A stretch of 64,000 nucleotides of DNA from Gelidibacter salicanalis (GTDB lineage: Bacteria; Bacteroidota; Bacteroidia; Flavobacteriales; Flavobacteriaceae), in NCBI RefSeq assembly GCF_016469035.1, contig NZ_JAEHJZ010000007.1, forward strand, positions 1-64,000. The letters run 5' to 3'. The notes beneath the pieces are model-generated. The model was not told the origin of the DNA. It searched no databases and saw only the letters and a program-made list of their open reading frames with translations. Positions within the stretch are counted from its first letter, which is position 1. Every line of letters begins with the position of its first letter. A program made the position numbers and the translations under genes. Below are positions 7,681-16,797 of this stretch, one piece after another.

Positions 7681-9162
7681 ATGAAAAACCTTTTCTTACT
7701 ACTTGCCACATTTTTTACAAGTCTACTCTTTTCGCAGGTCCAAAAAATTCCTGTAGATACGATGGTGGTTACCAATCATTCTATTACTATAAACGGTCAA
7801 AACCTTTCCTATCAGGCCATAGCTGGAACTCAGCCAGTGTGGAATGAGAAAGGCGAACCCACTGCAACCTTATTTTACACCTATTATAAAAAAAGCAATA
7901 GTGAGAAGGAGAAACGCCCTATAATTTTTTCGTTTAACGGCGGCCCAGGTTCAGCATCAGCATGGATGCACATTGCCTATACCGGACCTGTCATTTTGAA
8001 TATGGACGATGAAGGCTATCCCGTACAACCATATGGTGTAAAAGACAATCCTAATTCCATTTTGGATGTTGCCGATATTGTGTTTATCGATCCTGTAAAC
8101 ACAGGGTATTCACGAATGATTGAAGATAAAGACGGTAAATTACCAGACCGAAAGTCGTTTTTTGGAATCAATGCCGATATTACCTATTTAGCGGAGTGGA
8201 TGAATACGTTTGTCTCTCGTAACAACCGTTGGGAATCTCCTAAATATTTGATTGGAGAGAGCTACGGCGGACCAAGAGTGATGGGCTTGTCTCGCGAATT
8301 GCAAAACAGCCAATGGATGTATTTAAATGGGGTCATTTTAGTGTCTCCAGCCGATTATAAAATATACTCAACCGATCAGCCAATTTACTCGGCTTTAAAC
8401 CTTCCGTATTTTACTGCCGCCGCTTGGTATCAAAAAGCGCTTTCCCCTGCCCTGCAGCAAAAGGATTTACTGGAAATTTTACCAGAAGTTGAAACCTATA
8501 CCATTGATAAAGTCATGCCGGCGATTGCTAAAGGAGGATTTATTTCTGACCAAGAAAGAAATGAGGTGGCCGAAAAAATGAGTCTGTATTCAGGATTGGA
8601 CAAAGCCTCAATTGTTGATCATAATTTGAATGTGCCAACAAACTTCTTTTGGAAAGAATTGTTGCGTGAGGATGGCTACACCATTGGAAGATTGGATTCC
8701 CGCTATTTGGGCATTGATAAAATGACCGCTGGCAACCGCCCTGATTATAACGCTGAATTAACCTCTTGGTTACACTCCTTTACCCCGGCAATCAATTATT
8801 ACATTAGAGAAGAGTTAAAATTTAAAACCGACATTAAATACAATATGTTTGGCGATGTACATCCTTGGGATAGACAGAATGACAACACAAGAGATGGTTT
8901 ACGTCAGGCAATGGCTCAAAACCCATTTTTAAAGGTATTGGTGCAGTCTGGATATTATGACGGGGCTACAACATATTTTGCAGCTAAATATACTGTTGGC
9001 CAAATGGACCCAAGCGGCAGGATGAAAGATCGTGTAACTTTTAAAGGCTATCGCAGCGGACATATGATGTATTTAAGAAAAGAAGATTTGAAGCTGGCAA
9101 CGGATGATATCAGACAATTTATCAAAGACTCTGATTCTAAAGGAAAACCTGCCAAGTATTAA
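7681..9162 (+). CDS. Exported S10 family serine carboxypeptidase
   Basis: A 493-residue peptidase that removes C-terminal residues in the periplasm or outside the cell. It has a signal peptide (about 1-18), the oxyanion motif NGGPGSAS (86-93), the nucleophile Ser194 in GESYGG, an Asp in the SGYYDGAT region, and His461 in SGHMMY. These are the three catalytic residues of the alpha/beta-hydrolase-fold serine carboxypeptidases. Length and order are as expected. It stands alone in its transcription unit, with a terminator just after the stop. Confidence 0.92.
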   Translation: MKNLFLLLATFFTSLLFSQVQKIPVDTMVVTNHSITINGQNLSYQAIAGTQPVWNEKGEPTATLFYTYYKKSNSEKEKRPIIFSFNGGPGSASAWMHIAYTGPVILNMDDEGYPVQPYGVKDNPNSILDVADIVFIDPVNTGYSRMIEDKDGKLPDRKSFFGINADITYLAEWMNTFVSRNNRWESPKYLIGESYGGPRVMGLSRELQNSQWMYLNGVILVSPADYKIYSTDQPIYSALNLPYFTAAAWYQKALSPALQQKDLLEILPEVETYTIDKVMPAIAKGGFISDQERNEVAEKMSLYSGLDKASIVDHNLNVPTNFFWKELLREDGYTIGRLDSRYLGIDKMTAGNRPDYNAELTSWLHSFTPAINYYIREELKFKTDIKYNMFGDVHPWDRQNDNTRDGLRQAMAQNPFLKVLVQSGYYDGATTYFAAKYTVGQMDPSGRMKDRVTFKGYRSGHMMYLRKEDLKLATDDIRQFIKDSDSKGKPAKY

Positions 9163-9182
9163 AAAACATATAAGCACAAAAA

Positions 9183-9220
9183 AAAGCCTGGCGAATGAAT
9201 TCATCAGGCTTTCTTTATTT
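9183..9220. terminator. Rho-independent terminator between convergent peptidase genes
   Basis: An 8-bp stem AAAGCCTG/CAGGCTTT with a 14-nt loop and A/T runs on both sides. It can end both the S10 gene (plus) and the M61 gene (minus). Confidence 0.75.
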
Positions 9221-9231
9221 AAGAAAATGTT

Positions 9232-11118
9232 TTAACCTTTCAACCACGCTTGTCTTAGCGCTTTCTGGGCTGATGATGCGTTTTTATCTTCAATTAAAGT
9301 TTTACTAAAGGTAAAGGCTTGTCTCAATTCTCCTTTAAAAATCAACTCCTTACCATCACGCTCTACCTTTATTTCATAAGCACTACCAGGTTGCCATTGG
9401 TACATGGCGCCAATTAAAGACTGTGCATTTTGCAGGGTTAATACCGTGCCCCCAACCTCTTTAATGACGTCTCCAGGCAACACGCCTTCTTCCGTCCAGA
9501 AACTATTATTGACAACATTCTCTGAAAAGAATAAGGTCATCTTTTCTTGGTCTCCACTAAAAATAAATCCGGTACCATCTTGAATGTAAGACGTTTCAAC
9601 CTTTTTATCGCCCATGGTCAACCCCACTTTATTAAAAAACAGATGATAATCAATTGGCGTAGTGCCTTCTACATGCGTTTTTAAAAACTCAGCAACAGAT
9701 GGGTAGGTCATTGCAGAAATTTCAGTAATTAATGCGTCATCACTAAAAGGTTTGTTCGTCCCGTAGCGCGTAGAAAGCTCCTTCATTAAAGACAACATGC
9801 TGCGTTGGCCATTACTTTCTTCGCGCATTAAAATATCAATACACATTCCTATCAGCGCTCCTTTGGAGTATACATTGATATAATTCTCTGCATAAGGCGC
9901 CTCTAAAATATTTTCACTCATTTCCGTAAAACTCATACGGTCATCAAAATATGAAGACATCTTAATTTTTTCCATGAGTTGCGCATAAAACTCTTCATTG
10001 GTCATTAAGCCTTCAGAAATTTGAAAATGCTGCGCAAAATATTCGGTCACCCCTTCATACATCCATAGATGCTTGGAGAAGGTAGGATTGTTGTAGTCAA
10101 AATAATGCACATCTTCTGAATGCACAGAAAGTGGTGTTACAATATGAAAGAACTCATGTGCCACAATATCAATCATCGCTTTTTCCAGTGCATCAATAGG
10201 CATGGCTTCCTGTAAAACCACAACCGTAGAGGTATGATGCTCCAAGGCTCCAAAACCTTTAGGCGCATCCTCGGTGGCATCGGCCAAATAGAGAAAAATA
10301 TCGTATCGTGGTGTAGAATTGATAGCTCCCAAATACGCTTTCTGACCTTCCATCATTTTATACATAGAGGGCTTTAATTCGGCAGCACTATGCACAGAAT
10401 TTGGAGAATATACACTCAGCACCACTTTAATATCACCCACCATAAATTCTTCAATGCTCATGTCGCCATACATCATCGGATTGTCTGTAATATCAAAGTA
10501 GCGAGGCGCCAGATAACTATGGGTAACTGATCCGTCAGCATGTGGCGTATTTGCAGTAACCTGCAACGCTGAAGAATGCTTAAAAATAGCCGGTGCCGCA
10601 ACATCCAAGGTATATTGATTGTTCTTTAAAGCATCAAAATAGCCGATAAATCCGTGAAGATTCAGTACATAGTTTTTTTCTTCAATATTGGTTCCTGCTG
10701 GAGAGAAAGGCATATCCCCACCAATACCGCCTTCAACCTCCTGGTCAAACGTATCATTGACCTGGTACACAATTTTATCGAGCTTCTTAGCATTAGAAAT
10801 TACCCAAGTATTTTCTTCAGGGTGGGTAAATTGCAAAGGGTTCCCATTATAATCGAGTGCTTTAAAATCTTCCACAAAGCGTCCAAACGCACTAACACTG
10901 TAGGTGCCTTGTACTACTTTTGGCAAATAGTAGGTAACTGTTTCTTCGGTAAACCTTCCCGGATCAATAGTTACTGGCACTTTATCATTGGTGACCGCAG
11001 TGAGATTAATTGTCGTGACAATAGGTGTGCTTACTGCCAAATCATTGCTTATATTTTTTGAAGAACCACAAGCGGCGAGAAGCACTGCTAAACCTATGCT
11101 TGTTAAGAAATGTTTCAT
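9232..11118 (-). CDS. Exported M61 family metallopeptidase with PDZ domain
   Basis: A 628-residue zinc aminopeptidase of the M61 (glycyl aminopeptidase-like) family. It begins with a signal peptide ending LLAACGSS, a lipobox, so it is probably a lipoprotein. An N-terminal beta domain (about 30-200) is followed by the metallopeptidase domain with VAHEFFHIVTP (HExxH, near residue 318) and the third ligand in MYEGVTEYFA. A C-terminal PDZ-like region (about 520-610) contains EEGVLPGDVIKEVGG. It lies convergent to the S10 peptidase, so two secreted peptidases share one locus. Confidence 0.92.
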   Translation of the reverse strand: MKHFLTSIGLAVLLAACGSSKNISNDLAVSTPIVTTINLTAVTNDKVPVTIDPGRFTEETVTYYLPKVVQGTYSVSAFGRFVEDFKALDYNGNPLQFTHPEENTWVISNAKKLDKIVYQVNDTFDQEVEGGIGGDMPFSPAGTNIEEKNYVLNLHGFIGYFDALKNNQYTLDVAAPAIFKHSSALQVTANTPHADGSVTHSYLAPRYFDITDNPMMYGDMSIEEFMVGDIKVVLSVYSPNSVHSAAELKPSMYKMMEGQKAYLGAINSTPRYDIFLYLADATEDAPKGFGALEHHTSTVVVLQEAMPIDALEKAMIDIVAHEFFHIVTPLSVHSEDVHYFDYNNPTFSKHLWMYEGVTEYFAQHFQISEGLMTNEEFYAQLMEKIKMSSYFDDRMSFTEMSENILEAPYAENYINVYSKGALIGMCIDILMREESNGQRSMLSLMKELSTRYGTNKPFSDDALITEISAMTYPSVAEFLKTHVEGTTPIDYHLFFNKVGLTMGDKKVETSYIQDGTGFIFSGDQEKMTLFFSENVVNNSFWTEEGVLPGDVIKEVGGTVLTLQNAQSLIGAMYQWQPGSAYEIKVERDGKELIFKGELRQAFTFSKTLIEDKNASSAQKALRQAWLKG

Positions 11119-11275
11119 TATTTTTTTTAGTTTAAAATTTTGATGTTTTATTTTTCTTTGATAAACCCCCGAAATATGATAGGCCTTCTCAAGGACAACA
11201 AAACTACAGTGTCAGTTCCTTATTTTAGTAAAGGTTGTGTTAAAATAGACCATCTAGAAATCGTATTTTAGCGGG

Positions 11276-12283
11276 ATGTTACCACCTTTAGTCAGTATTT
11301 TAACGCCTTTTAAAGACAGTGCATTATTTTTGGAAGACTGTCTAAATTCCATCATCAACCAAACCTACTCGCAATGGGAATTGCTGATTGTTGATGACCA
11401 TTCTTCAGATGACAGCTCTACTATAGTAGCGGCTTTTGCAAAAAAAGACCCTAGAATAAAGGTGTTTAAAAATTCTGGTCAAGGCATTATTGAGGCCTTG
11501 AAAATAGCGTTTAAAAACAGTTCAGGTGAGTATATTACACGGATGGATAGTGATGATCTCATGGCTACCAACAAACTGGAAACCATGGTGCAGAACCTAA
11601 AAACCCATGGAAAAGGACATGTGGCTTTAGCGTTGGTATCTTATTTTTGCGAAGGAGATCTCGGAGATGGCTATAAGAATTACGAACAATGGCTCAACAG
11701 ACTTACCAAAACAGGAGCAAATTATACTGAAATATATAAGGAATGCGTTATCCCCTCACCTTGCTGGATGGTGCATAGAGACGATTTGATGGCCTGTGGC
11801 GGCTTTGAAAGTGCTGTCTATCCCGAAGATTATGATTTGGCGTTTCGGTTTTATAAATACGGTTTGCAATGTATTCCTAGTGAACATATACTGCACCATT
11901 GGAGAGACTATAGCACCAGAACCTCGCGAACCGACGAGCACTATGCCGACAATCGTTTTTTAACCTTAAAATTGAACTATTTTTTGGAACTCGACAGAAA
12001 TTCAGATCATGCTTTAGTACTTTGGGGTGCTGGGTTTAAAGGGAAATTTTGTGCCAAATTTTTAAAAAAGCACAAGGTGCCATTCATCTGGATTTGTAAT
12101 AATCCGAAGAAAATAGGGAAACACATTTATGACAATGAACTGCAAGCGGTGTCTGCTTTAAACGATGTAATACAACCTCAAGTAATTGTGACTGTTGCCA
12201 ATAAAATCTCACAAAAGCGGATTACAGGTATCTTAGAAAATCAAGACTTGGGCAAAGCCAAGGATTATTTCTTTTTTTGTTAG
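11276..12283 (+). CDS. GT2 glycosyltransferase with extra C-terminal domain
   Basis: A 335-residue glycosyltransferase. The N-terminal 230 residues are a GT-A domain: VSILTPFKDSALFLEDCLNS, the nucleotide-binding IVDDHSSDDS, and the metal motif RMDSDD near residue 90. From about residue 245 a separate segment begins, HALVLWGAGFKGKFCAKFLK, with the GxGxxG-like pattern of a Rossmann fold, continuing to the end. The N-terminal part should transfer a sugar from a nucleotide sugar. The tail may bind a nucleotide or a second substrate; that is inference. No other sugar gene is adjacent. Confidence 0.85.
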   Translation: MLPPLVSILTPFKDSALFLEDCLNSIINQTYSQWELLIVDDHSSDDSSTIVAAFAKKDPRIKVFKNSGQGIIEALKIAFKNSSGEYITRMDSDDLMATNKLETMVQNLKTHGKGHVALALVSYFCEGDLGDGYKNYEQWLNRLTKTGANYTEIYKECVIPSPCWMVHRDDLMACGGFESAVYPEDYDLAFRFYKYGLQCIPSEHILHHWRDYSTRTSRTDEHYADNRFLTLKLNYFLELDRNSDHALVLWGAGFKGKFCAKFLKKHKVPFIWICNNPKKIGKHIYDNELQAVSALNDVIQPQVIVTVANKISQKRITGILENQDLGKAKDYFFFC

Positions 12284-12390
12284 TAATCTCAGCTTATTAA
12301 GGTTAAATTTCTCAAGGTCATAAGACGTTTATCCTCCCGTATTATTTATATTTGACACGCGTCTTCAACAGTTATAAATCAGAGAACGGA

Positions 12391-14313
12391 ATGCAGTTTA
12401 AAAATCCAGAAATTCTTTACGCTCTTCTCCTGCTGATCATTCCTATTATCATCCATTTATTTCAATTAAGACGTTTTAAAAAGGAAGCCTTTACCAACGT
12501 TCAGCTTCTTAAAACCATTACCATACAAACGCGTAAAAGTTCGCAACTAAAAAAATGGTTGACCTTATTGACCCGTATGTTACTTTTGGCGTGCATCATC
12601 ATCGCCTTTGCACAACCTTACCAGAGCAACACCAGCTCCTTTAACACCAAGAGCGAAACAGTTATTTATTTGGACAACTCCTTTAGCATGCAAGCCAAAG
12701 GTGCCAATGGAACCCTTTTAAATACGGCCGTCCAGGATTTAATTGAACATATGGGTGACAATGAAAACATCAGCATTTTTACAAATGATCTTAACTTTAT
12801 AAATACAAGCATTAAGGCGATTCGGAATGATTTAATTGAACTATCGTATTCAGCCAATCAATTAGAATATGATGCGATGGTCTTAAAAGGAGAAAAGGCA
12901 TTCTCTAAAGATAAAGGCAGCATTAAAAACTTTGTGCTCATATCTGATTTTCAACAAAAGCAAGCCCCCATAACCCTTAAAAATGATAGTCTCATCAAGT
13001 ATAGGTTAGTACAACTAACGCCTACAAAAGCAGCGAACGTCAGCATTGATTCTTTATACATTTCAAAAACTACTATAGAATCTCTTGAATTGACTGTTCT
13101 CTTGAGCAATCAGGGCGATCCCATTGAAACGCTTCCCGTATCTTTATTTGAAGATGACCAACTGATGGCAAAAAGCGCGGTGAGCATCACTACTACTGCT
13201 GAAACGGTGTTTACCATCCCCAATAATAAAGCCTTCAAAGGAAAAATCACCATTGATGACGGGTACTTAAATTATGATAACACCTTTTATTTTAACTTAG
13301 ACAGAAACGACCCCATCAAGGTTTTAGCCATCAATGAAGCAGATGCTGCCTTCTTAAAAAAATTGTATACCGCTGATGAATTTGACTTAACGCTAGTCGA
13401 TTTTAGAGCGCTTAACTACAACAGTATTGCCAATCAAAATCTGATCATACTCAATCAACTAAAAAATATTCCCAATGGTTTGGTGACCTCTTTAAATTCA
13501 TTTTCAGAAGACGGCGGAAGTATTTTAATTATTCCTTCAAGTGAACCCGAATTAGACTCTTACAATCAATTGTTTAACATTTTTTTATTTCCTAATTTCC
13601 ATGCGAAGGTTTCGACTGAGAAACGCATTACTAAAATCAACTTTTCCCATCCGCTGTTAAATAATGTTTTCGATAAAAAAGTGGACAATTTTCAATACCC
13701 CAAGGTCCAGACGCACTACACTTTTGCAACATCAGGAACACCCATATTAAGCTATGAAGACAGCACTCCATTTTTGACCCAAGTCAACAACACCTATGCC
13801 TTTTCCGCAGCTTTGGATGAAAACAACTCCAATTTTAAAAACTCCCCACTAATCGTCCCTATATTTTACAATATTGGCAAGCAAAGTTTAAAATTGCCCC
13901 GTTTATATTACACGGTTGGAACCACAAATACCATTGATATTAGGACCACCATACAACAAGATGCTATTTTAAAACTTGAACAGGCAGAAACCGCTATAAT
14001 CCCTCAGCAAAAAACCTACAGCCATAAAGTCCAAATGATTACGGACGACTATCCCAATACAGCTGATATTTATCAAGTCAAAAACAATGAAAATGTTGTA
14101 CGACACCTCAGTTATAATTATGACAGAACTGAAAGTGCCCTTAATTACCTAAATCTCTCTCAAGTTAAAAACAGTATCAAAAATACTTCTGTGGCCTCTG
14201 CCATAGAGGATATAAAAAGTATGACAAATGTTAATGAGCTATGGAAATGGTTTGTTATTTTTGCAATAGCTTTTTTAATTATTGAAATGCTCATCTTAAA
14301 ATTTCTTAAATGA
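12391..14313 (+). CDS. BatA-type N-terminal domain protein with vWA-like region
   Basis: A 640-residue membrane protein. The N-terminus MQFKNPEILYALLLLIIPII then HLFQLRRFKK is the hallmark of the aerotolerance-regulator N-terminal (BatA) domain: one membrane helix, a basic loop and a second helix (about 57-77). A von Willebrand A-like domain follows, with the MIDAS motif DNSFSM near residue 94. The large remainder is periplasmic, and a last helix near the C-terminus (about 615-637) returns to the membrane. Family members are found beside Bat operons or alone; the function is unproven. Its stop overlaps the next gene (ATGA), placing it first in a four-gene operon. The start is the ATG at 12391, not an upstream TTG. 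Confidence 0.85.
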   Translation: MQFKNPEILYALLLLIIPIIIHLFQLRRFKKEAFTNVQLLKTITIQTRKSSQLKKWLTLLTRMLLLACIIIAFAQPYQSNTSSFNTKSETVIYLDNSFSMQAKGANGTLLNTAVQDLIEHMGDNENISIFTNDLNFINTSIKAIRNDLIELSYSANQLEYDAMVLKGEKAFSKDKGSIKNFVLISDFQQKQAPITLKNDSLIKYRLVQLTPTKAANVSIDSLYISKTTIESLELTVLLSNQGDPIETLPVSLFEDDQLMAKSAVSITTTAETVFTIPNNKAFKGKITIDDGYLNYDNTFYFNLDRNDPIKVLAINEADAAFLKKLYTADEFDLTLVDFRALNYNSIANQNLIILNQLKNIPNGLVTSLNSFSEDGGSILIIPSSEPELDSYNQLFNIFLFPNFHAKVSTEKRITKINFSHPLLNNVFDKKVDNFQYPKVQTHYTFATSGTPILSYEDSTPFLTQVNNTYAFSAALDENNSNFKNSPLIVPIFYNIGKQSLKLPRLYYTVGTTNTIDIRTTIQQDAILKLEQAETAIIPQQKTYSHKVQMITDDYPNTADIYQVKNNENVVRHLSYNYDRTESALNYLNLSQVKNSIKNTSVASAIEDIKSMTNVNELWKWFVIFAIAFLIIEMLILKFLK

Positions 14314-15563
14314 ACGTACTCATAAAATCGGCTACCATAGTAGACTCCAAAAGCGATTTCCACAATGATACCTGCGATATCCTCATACAAAAGGGCATCA
14401 TTACCCAAATTCAGAAACAGATTGAAAATACTTCCAAATTTAAAGAAGTCACTTTAGATAATCTTCATGTTTCCCAAGGTTGGTTTGATAGCAGTGTGAG
14501 TTTTGGAGAACCTGGTTATGAAGAGCGCGAAACGATAGCTAATGGACTAAGAACAGCAGCACTTTCCGGTTTTACGGATGTTGCGGTAAATTCCAACACC
14601 AATCCGGCCATTGACAGTTATGCGGATATTTCATTTTTAAAAGCAAAGGCGCAGGGCAATCCCGTTAATTTATTTCCTATTGGTGCGTTGACAAAACATA
14701 GTGATGGCGAAGATCTGGGAGAGCTTTATGATATGACCAATGCTGGTGCCATCGCTTTTTATGATTACCAAAAGCCCATCAAAAACCCTAATTTGATGAA
14801 ATTGGCATTGCAGTACGCCAGTAACTTTGGAGGCTTGATCTATTCATTCCCACAAGAATCTAAAATCTCAGGACTTGGTGTGATGAATGAAAATGTGATG
14901 AGTACCTCCTTAGGATTAAAAGGAAACCCGACCCTTGCTGAAGAATTACAGATTGTGCGCGATTTGTTTTTATTGGAATATACCGGTGGAAAATTGCACA
15001 TCCCCACTATATCATCTGCCAAATCAGTAGCGTTGATTAGAGATGCAAAAGCTAGAAAATTAGATGTGAGCTGCAGCGTGGCCATTCATAATTTAATATT
15101 GACGGACGACGAATTAAAAACCTTCCATACCCGCTTTAAGGTAGCACCACCATTACGCACCCAATCAGATTGTAACGCATTAATTGAAGGCTTAAAAGAT
15201 GGCACGATTGACATCGTAACATCTGACCATAACCCAATAGATATCGAGCATAAAAAAATTGAATTTGACTATGCCAAATATGGTACAGTAGGTTTAGAAA
15301 CAGCCTTTGGCGCTCTACACACCATCTTCAGTTTAAAAAAGAGCATTGATCTATTGACAAAAGGAAAAGAGCGCTACGGTCTAGAGTCTATACCTATCGC
15401 TATAGGTGAAAAAGCAAAACTAACCCTGTTCAATCCGAGTGAAAATTACACTTTTAATAAGGACATGCTTCATTCTACCTCAAAAAACACCATTTTTGAA
15501 GGCCATAAACTAAAAGGAAAGGTTTACGGCATTTACTCAAACCATCAACTCGTATTAAATTAA
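14310..15563 (+). CDS. Dihydroorotase-like protein lacking metal ligands
   Basis: A 417-residue amidohydrolase-fold protein aligned throughout with class I dihydroorotases (VKSATIVD-type start, GEPGYEERETI, AKARKLDVSCSV, APPLRTQSD, TSDHNPI, GLETAFG). The metal site is broken: where active enzymes have HxH before REPG, this has GWFDSSVSFGEPG (57-69). The His of the HAED motif is replaced in SFPQES (179-184), and the AHVST His is lost in HIPTISS (230-236). Asp306 remains. By analogy with known inactive PyrC homologues, it may be a non-catalytic partner, for example of aspartate carbamoyltransferase. Automatic annotation would call it pyrC. It overlaps the preceding gene by 4 bp. Confidence 0.85.
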   Translation: MNVLIKSATIVDSKSDFHNDTCDILIQKGIITQIQKQIENTSKFKEVTLDNLHVSQGWFDSSVSFGEPGYEERETIANGLRTAALSGFTDVAVNSNTNPAIDSYADISFLKAKAQGNPVNLFPIGALTKHSDGEDLGELYDMTNAGAIAFYDYQKPIKNPNLMKLALQYASNFGGLIYSFPQESKISGLGVMNENVMSTSLGLKGNPTLAEELQIVRDLFLLEYTGGKLHIPTISSAKSVALIRDAKARKLDVSCSVAIHNLILTDDELKTFHTRFKVAPPLRTQSDCNALIEGLKDGTIDIVTSDHNPIDIEHKKIEFDYAKYGTVGLETAFGALHTIFSLKKSIDLLTKGKERYGLESIPIAIGEKAKLTLFNPSENYTFNKDMLHSTSKNTIFEGHKLKGKVYGIYSNHQLVLN

Positions 15564-15564
15564 G

Positions 15565-15891
15565 ATGCAAAATTCTACTGTAAAAGAAGGCAAAACATTG
15601 GCCATTGTCAGCTATTTCACATTTGTAGGCCTCATTATTGCCATCATCATGAATTTGGAAAAACGAAATCCATTTACGTCGTTCCATATCCGTCAAATGC
15701 TTGGCTTAATTATGATGCTCATCTTTTCAAATCTAGTTGAAGAATATATCAATAGCTTGTTAGGAACCGCGTTTTGGATCATTACCTTTGTATCTTGGCT
15801 ATTTGGGCTATATCACGCTATCAAAGAACAATACAAACCCATCCCTGTTTTAGGCGATAAATTTCAGGAATGGTTTAAAAATATCAATTAA
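15565..15891 (+). CDS. Small membrane protein (DUF4870-like)
   Basis: A 108-residue protein with three hydrophobic segments (about residues 12-30, 45-65 and 70-85). The pattern EGKTLAIVSYFTFVGLIIAI, then NPFTSFHIRQMLGL, resembles DUF4870 proteins, in which FHxRQ precedes a helix. Function unknown. It is one base after the dihydroorotase-like gene and two bases before the esterase, so it belongs to that operon. Confidence 0.75.
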   Translation: MQNSTVKEGKTLAIVSYFTFVGLIIAIIMNLEKRNPFTSFHIRQMLGLIMMLIFSNLVEEYINSLLGTAFWIITFVSWLFGLYHAIKEQYKPIPVLGDKFQEWFKNIN

Positions 15892-15893
15892 TT

Positions 15894-16550
15894 ATGTCAG
15901 AACTTTCATTACATCACGTTACGAGACCTTCCATTTTAAAAGAAAACGCACCCGTTCTCATCATGCTTCATGGTTATGGAAGTGATGAAAACGACCTTTT
16001 CGGATTCGCTTCTGAAATGCCTGAAGAACTGTTTATTATTTCGGCAAGGGCACCCTTCCCTATACAACCGTATGGGAATGCGTGGTACGCCATCAATTTC
16101 GACGCGGAGATGAATAAATGGAATGACAACGAACAGGCCATTCAAACGCGCGATTTAATTGCAAAATTCATTGATGAAGTTAAAGCAACTTACCCTGTCA
16201 ATAAAGATACGGTGTCTCTTTTAGGCTTTAGCCAAGGTACTATCTTGAGCTATGCTGTGGCACTCACCTATCCTGAAAAAATTAAAAATGTAATTGCTCT
16301 AAGTGGCTATATCAGTCCAGAAATGCTTCCGGAGGATATTGAAACTAAAGACTATTCGCGGTTAGCGTTTTATTGCTCCCATGGGAGCCAAGATCAGGTG
16401 ATTCCTGTAGAATGGGCGAGAAAAGTACCGCAGTTTTTAAATTCGTTGAACGTAAAACACAGCTACAGTGAATTCCCTACTGGTCACGGTGTAGCCCCAC
16501 AAAATTTTTATGAGTTTAGAAGTTGGCTGAATAAAAGATTAGAAAAATAA
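15894..16550 (+). CDS. Alpha/beta hydrolase, phospholipase/carboxylesterase family
   Basis: A 218-residue cytoplasmic serine hydrolase. It has MLHGYGSDENDL near the N-terminus (oxyanion region), the nucleophile in LLGFSQGTILS (Ser near residue 118), an Asp in SHGSQDQVIP and a His in PTGHGVAP. This is the arrangement of the short-chain carboxylesterase/lysophospholipase (abhydrolase 2) family. The physiological substrate is unknown. It is the last gene of the operon starting at 12391. Confidence 0.88.
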   Translation: MSELSLHHVTRPSILKENAPVLIMLHGYGSDENDLFGFASEMPEELFIISARAPFPIQPYGNAWYAINFDAEMNKWNDNEQAIQTRDLIAKFIDEVKATYPVNKDTVSLLGFSQGTILSYAVALTYPEKIKNVIALSGYISPEMLPEDIETKDYSRLAFYCSHGSQDQVIPVEWARKVPQFLNSLNVKHSYSEFPTGHGVAPQNFYEFRSWLNKRLEK

Positions 16551-16597
16551 GAATTCTCTATAATATTCAGCAAACTCTAAATTATAATGTATCTAAA

Positions 16598-16792
16598 TCA
16601 CTGAGGCTTAGATTTATACTTCTCAAGCTCCTTGTTGAGATGTGCAATAGAATCCTTAAGAGTCTGTTCTCTTTCTATATGCTTAGTCATTTTCTCTTGG
16701 TAAGATTCAAAGATGTTCTTTGAATTTACATATTGAAATACCATCAATAGCAATGCAAAGATGAATGCATACATAAAGATTTTACCTTTCAT
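16598..16792 (-). CDS. 64-residue membrane-anchored coiled-coil protein
   Basis: One N-terminal transmembrane helix (about residues 5-22) is followed by a charged heptad-like segment (about 28-60, with EKMTKHIEREQTLKDSIAHL) likely to form a short coiled coil. Family unknown. It begins 5 bp after the MBL-fold hydrolase stop on the same strand and is therefore co-transcribed with it. Confidence 0.6.
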   Translation of the reverse strand: MKGKIFMYAFIFALLLMVFQYVNSKNIFESYQEKMTKHIEREQTLKDSIAHLNKELEKYKSKPQ

Positions 16793-16797
16793 AAGTC

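Noticed and set aside
10654-11061. A 135-residue plus-strand frame opposite the M61 gene
   Set aside because: It lies entirely within the well-supported M61 coding region on the other strand and resembles no family.
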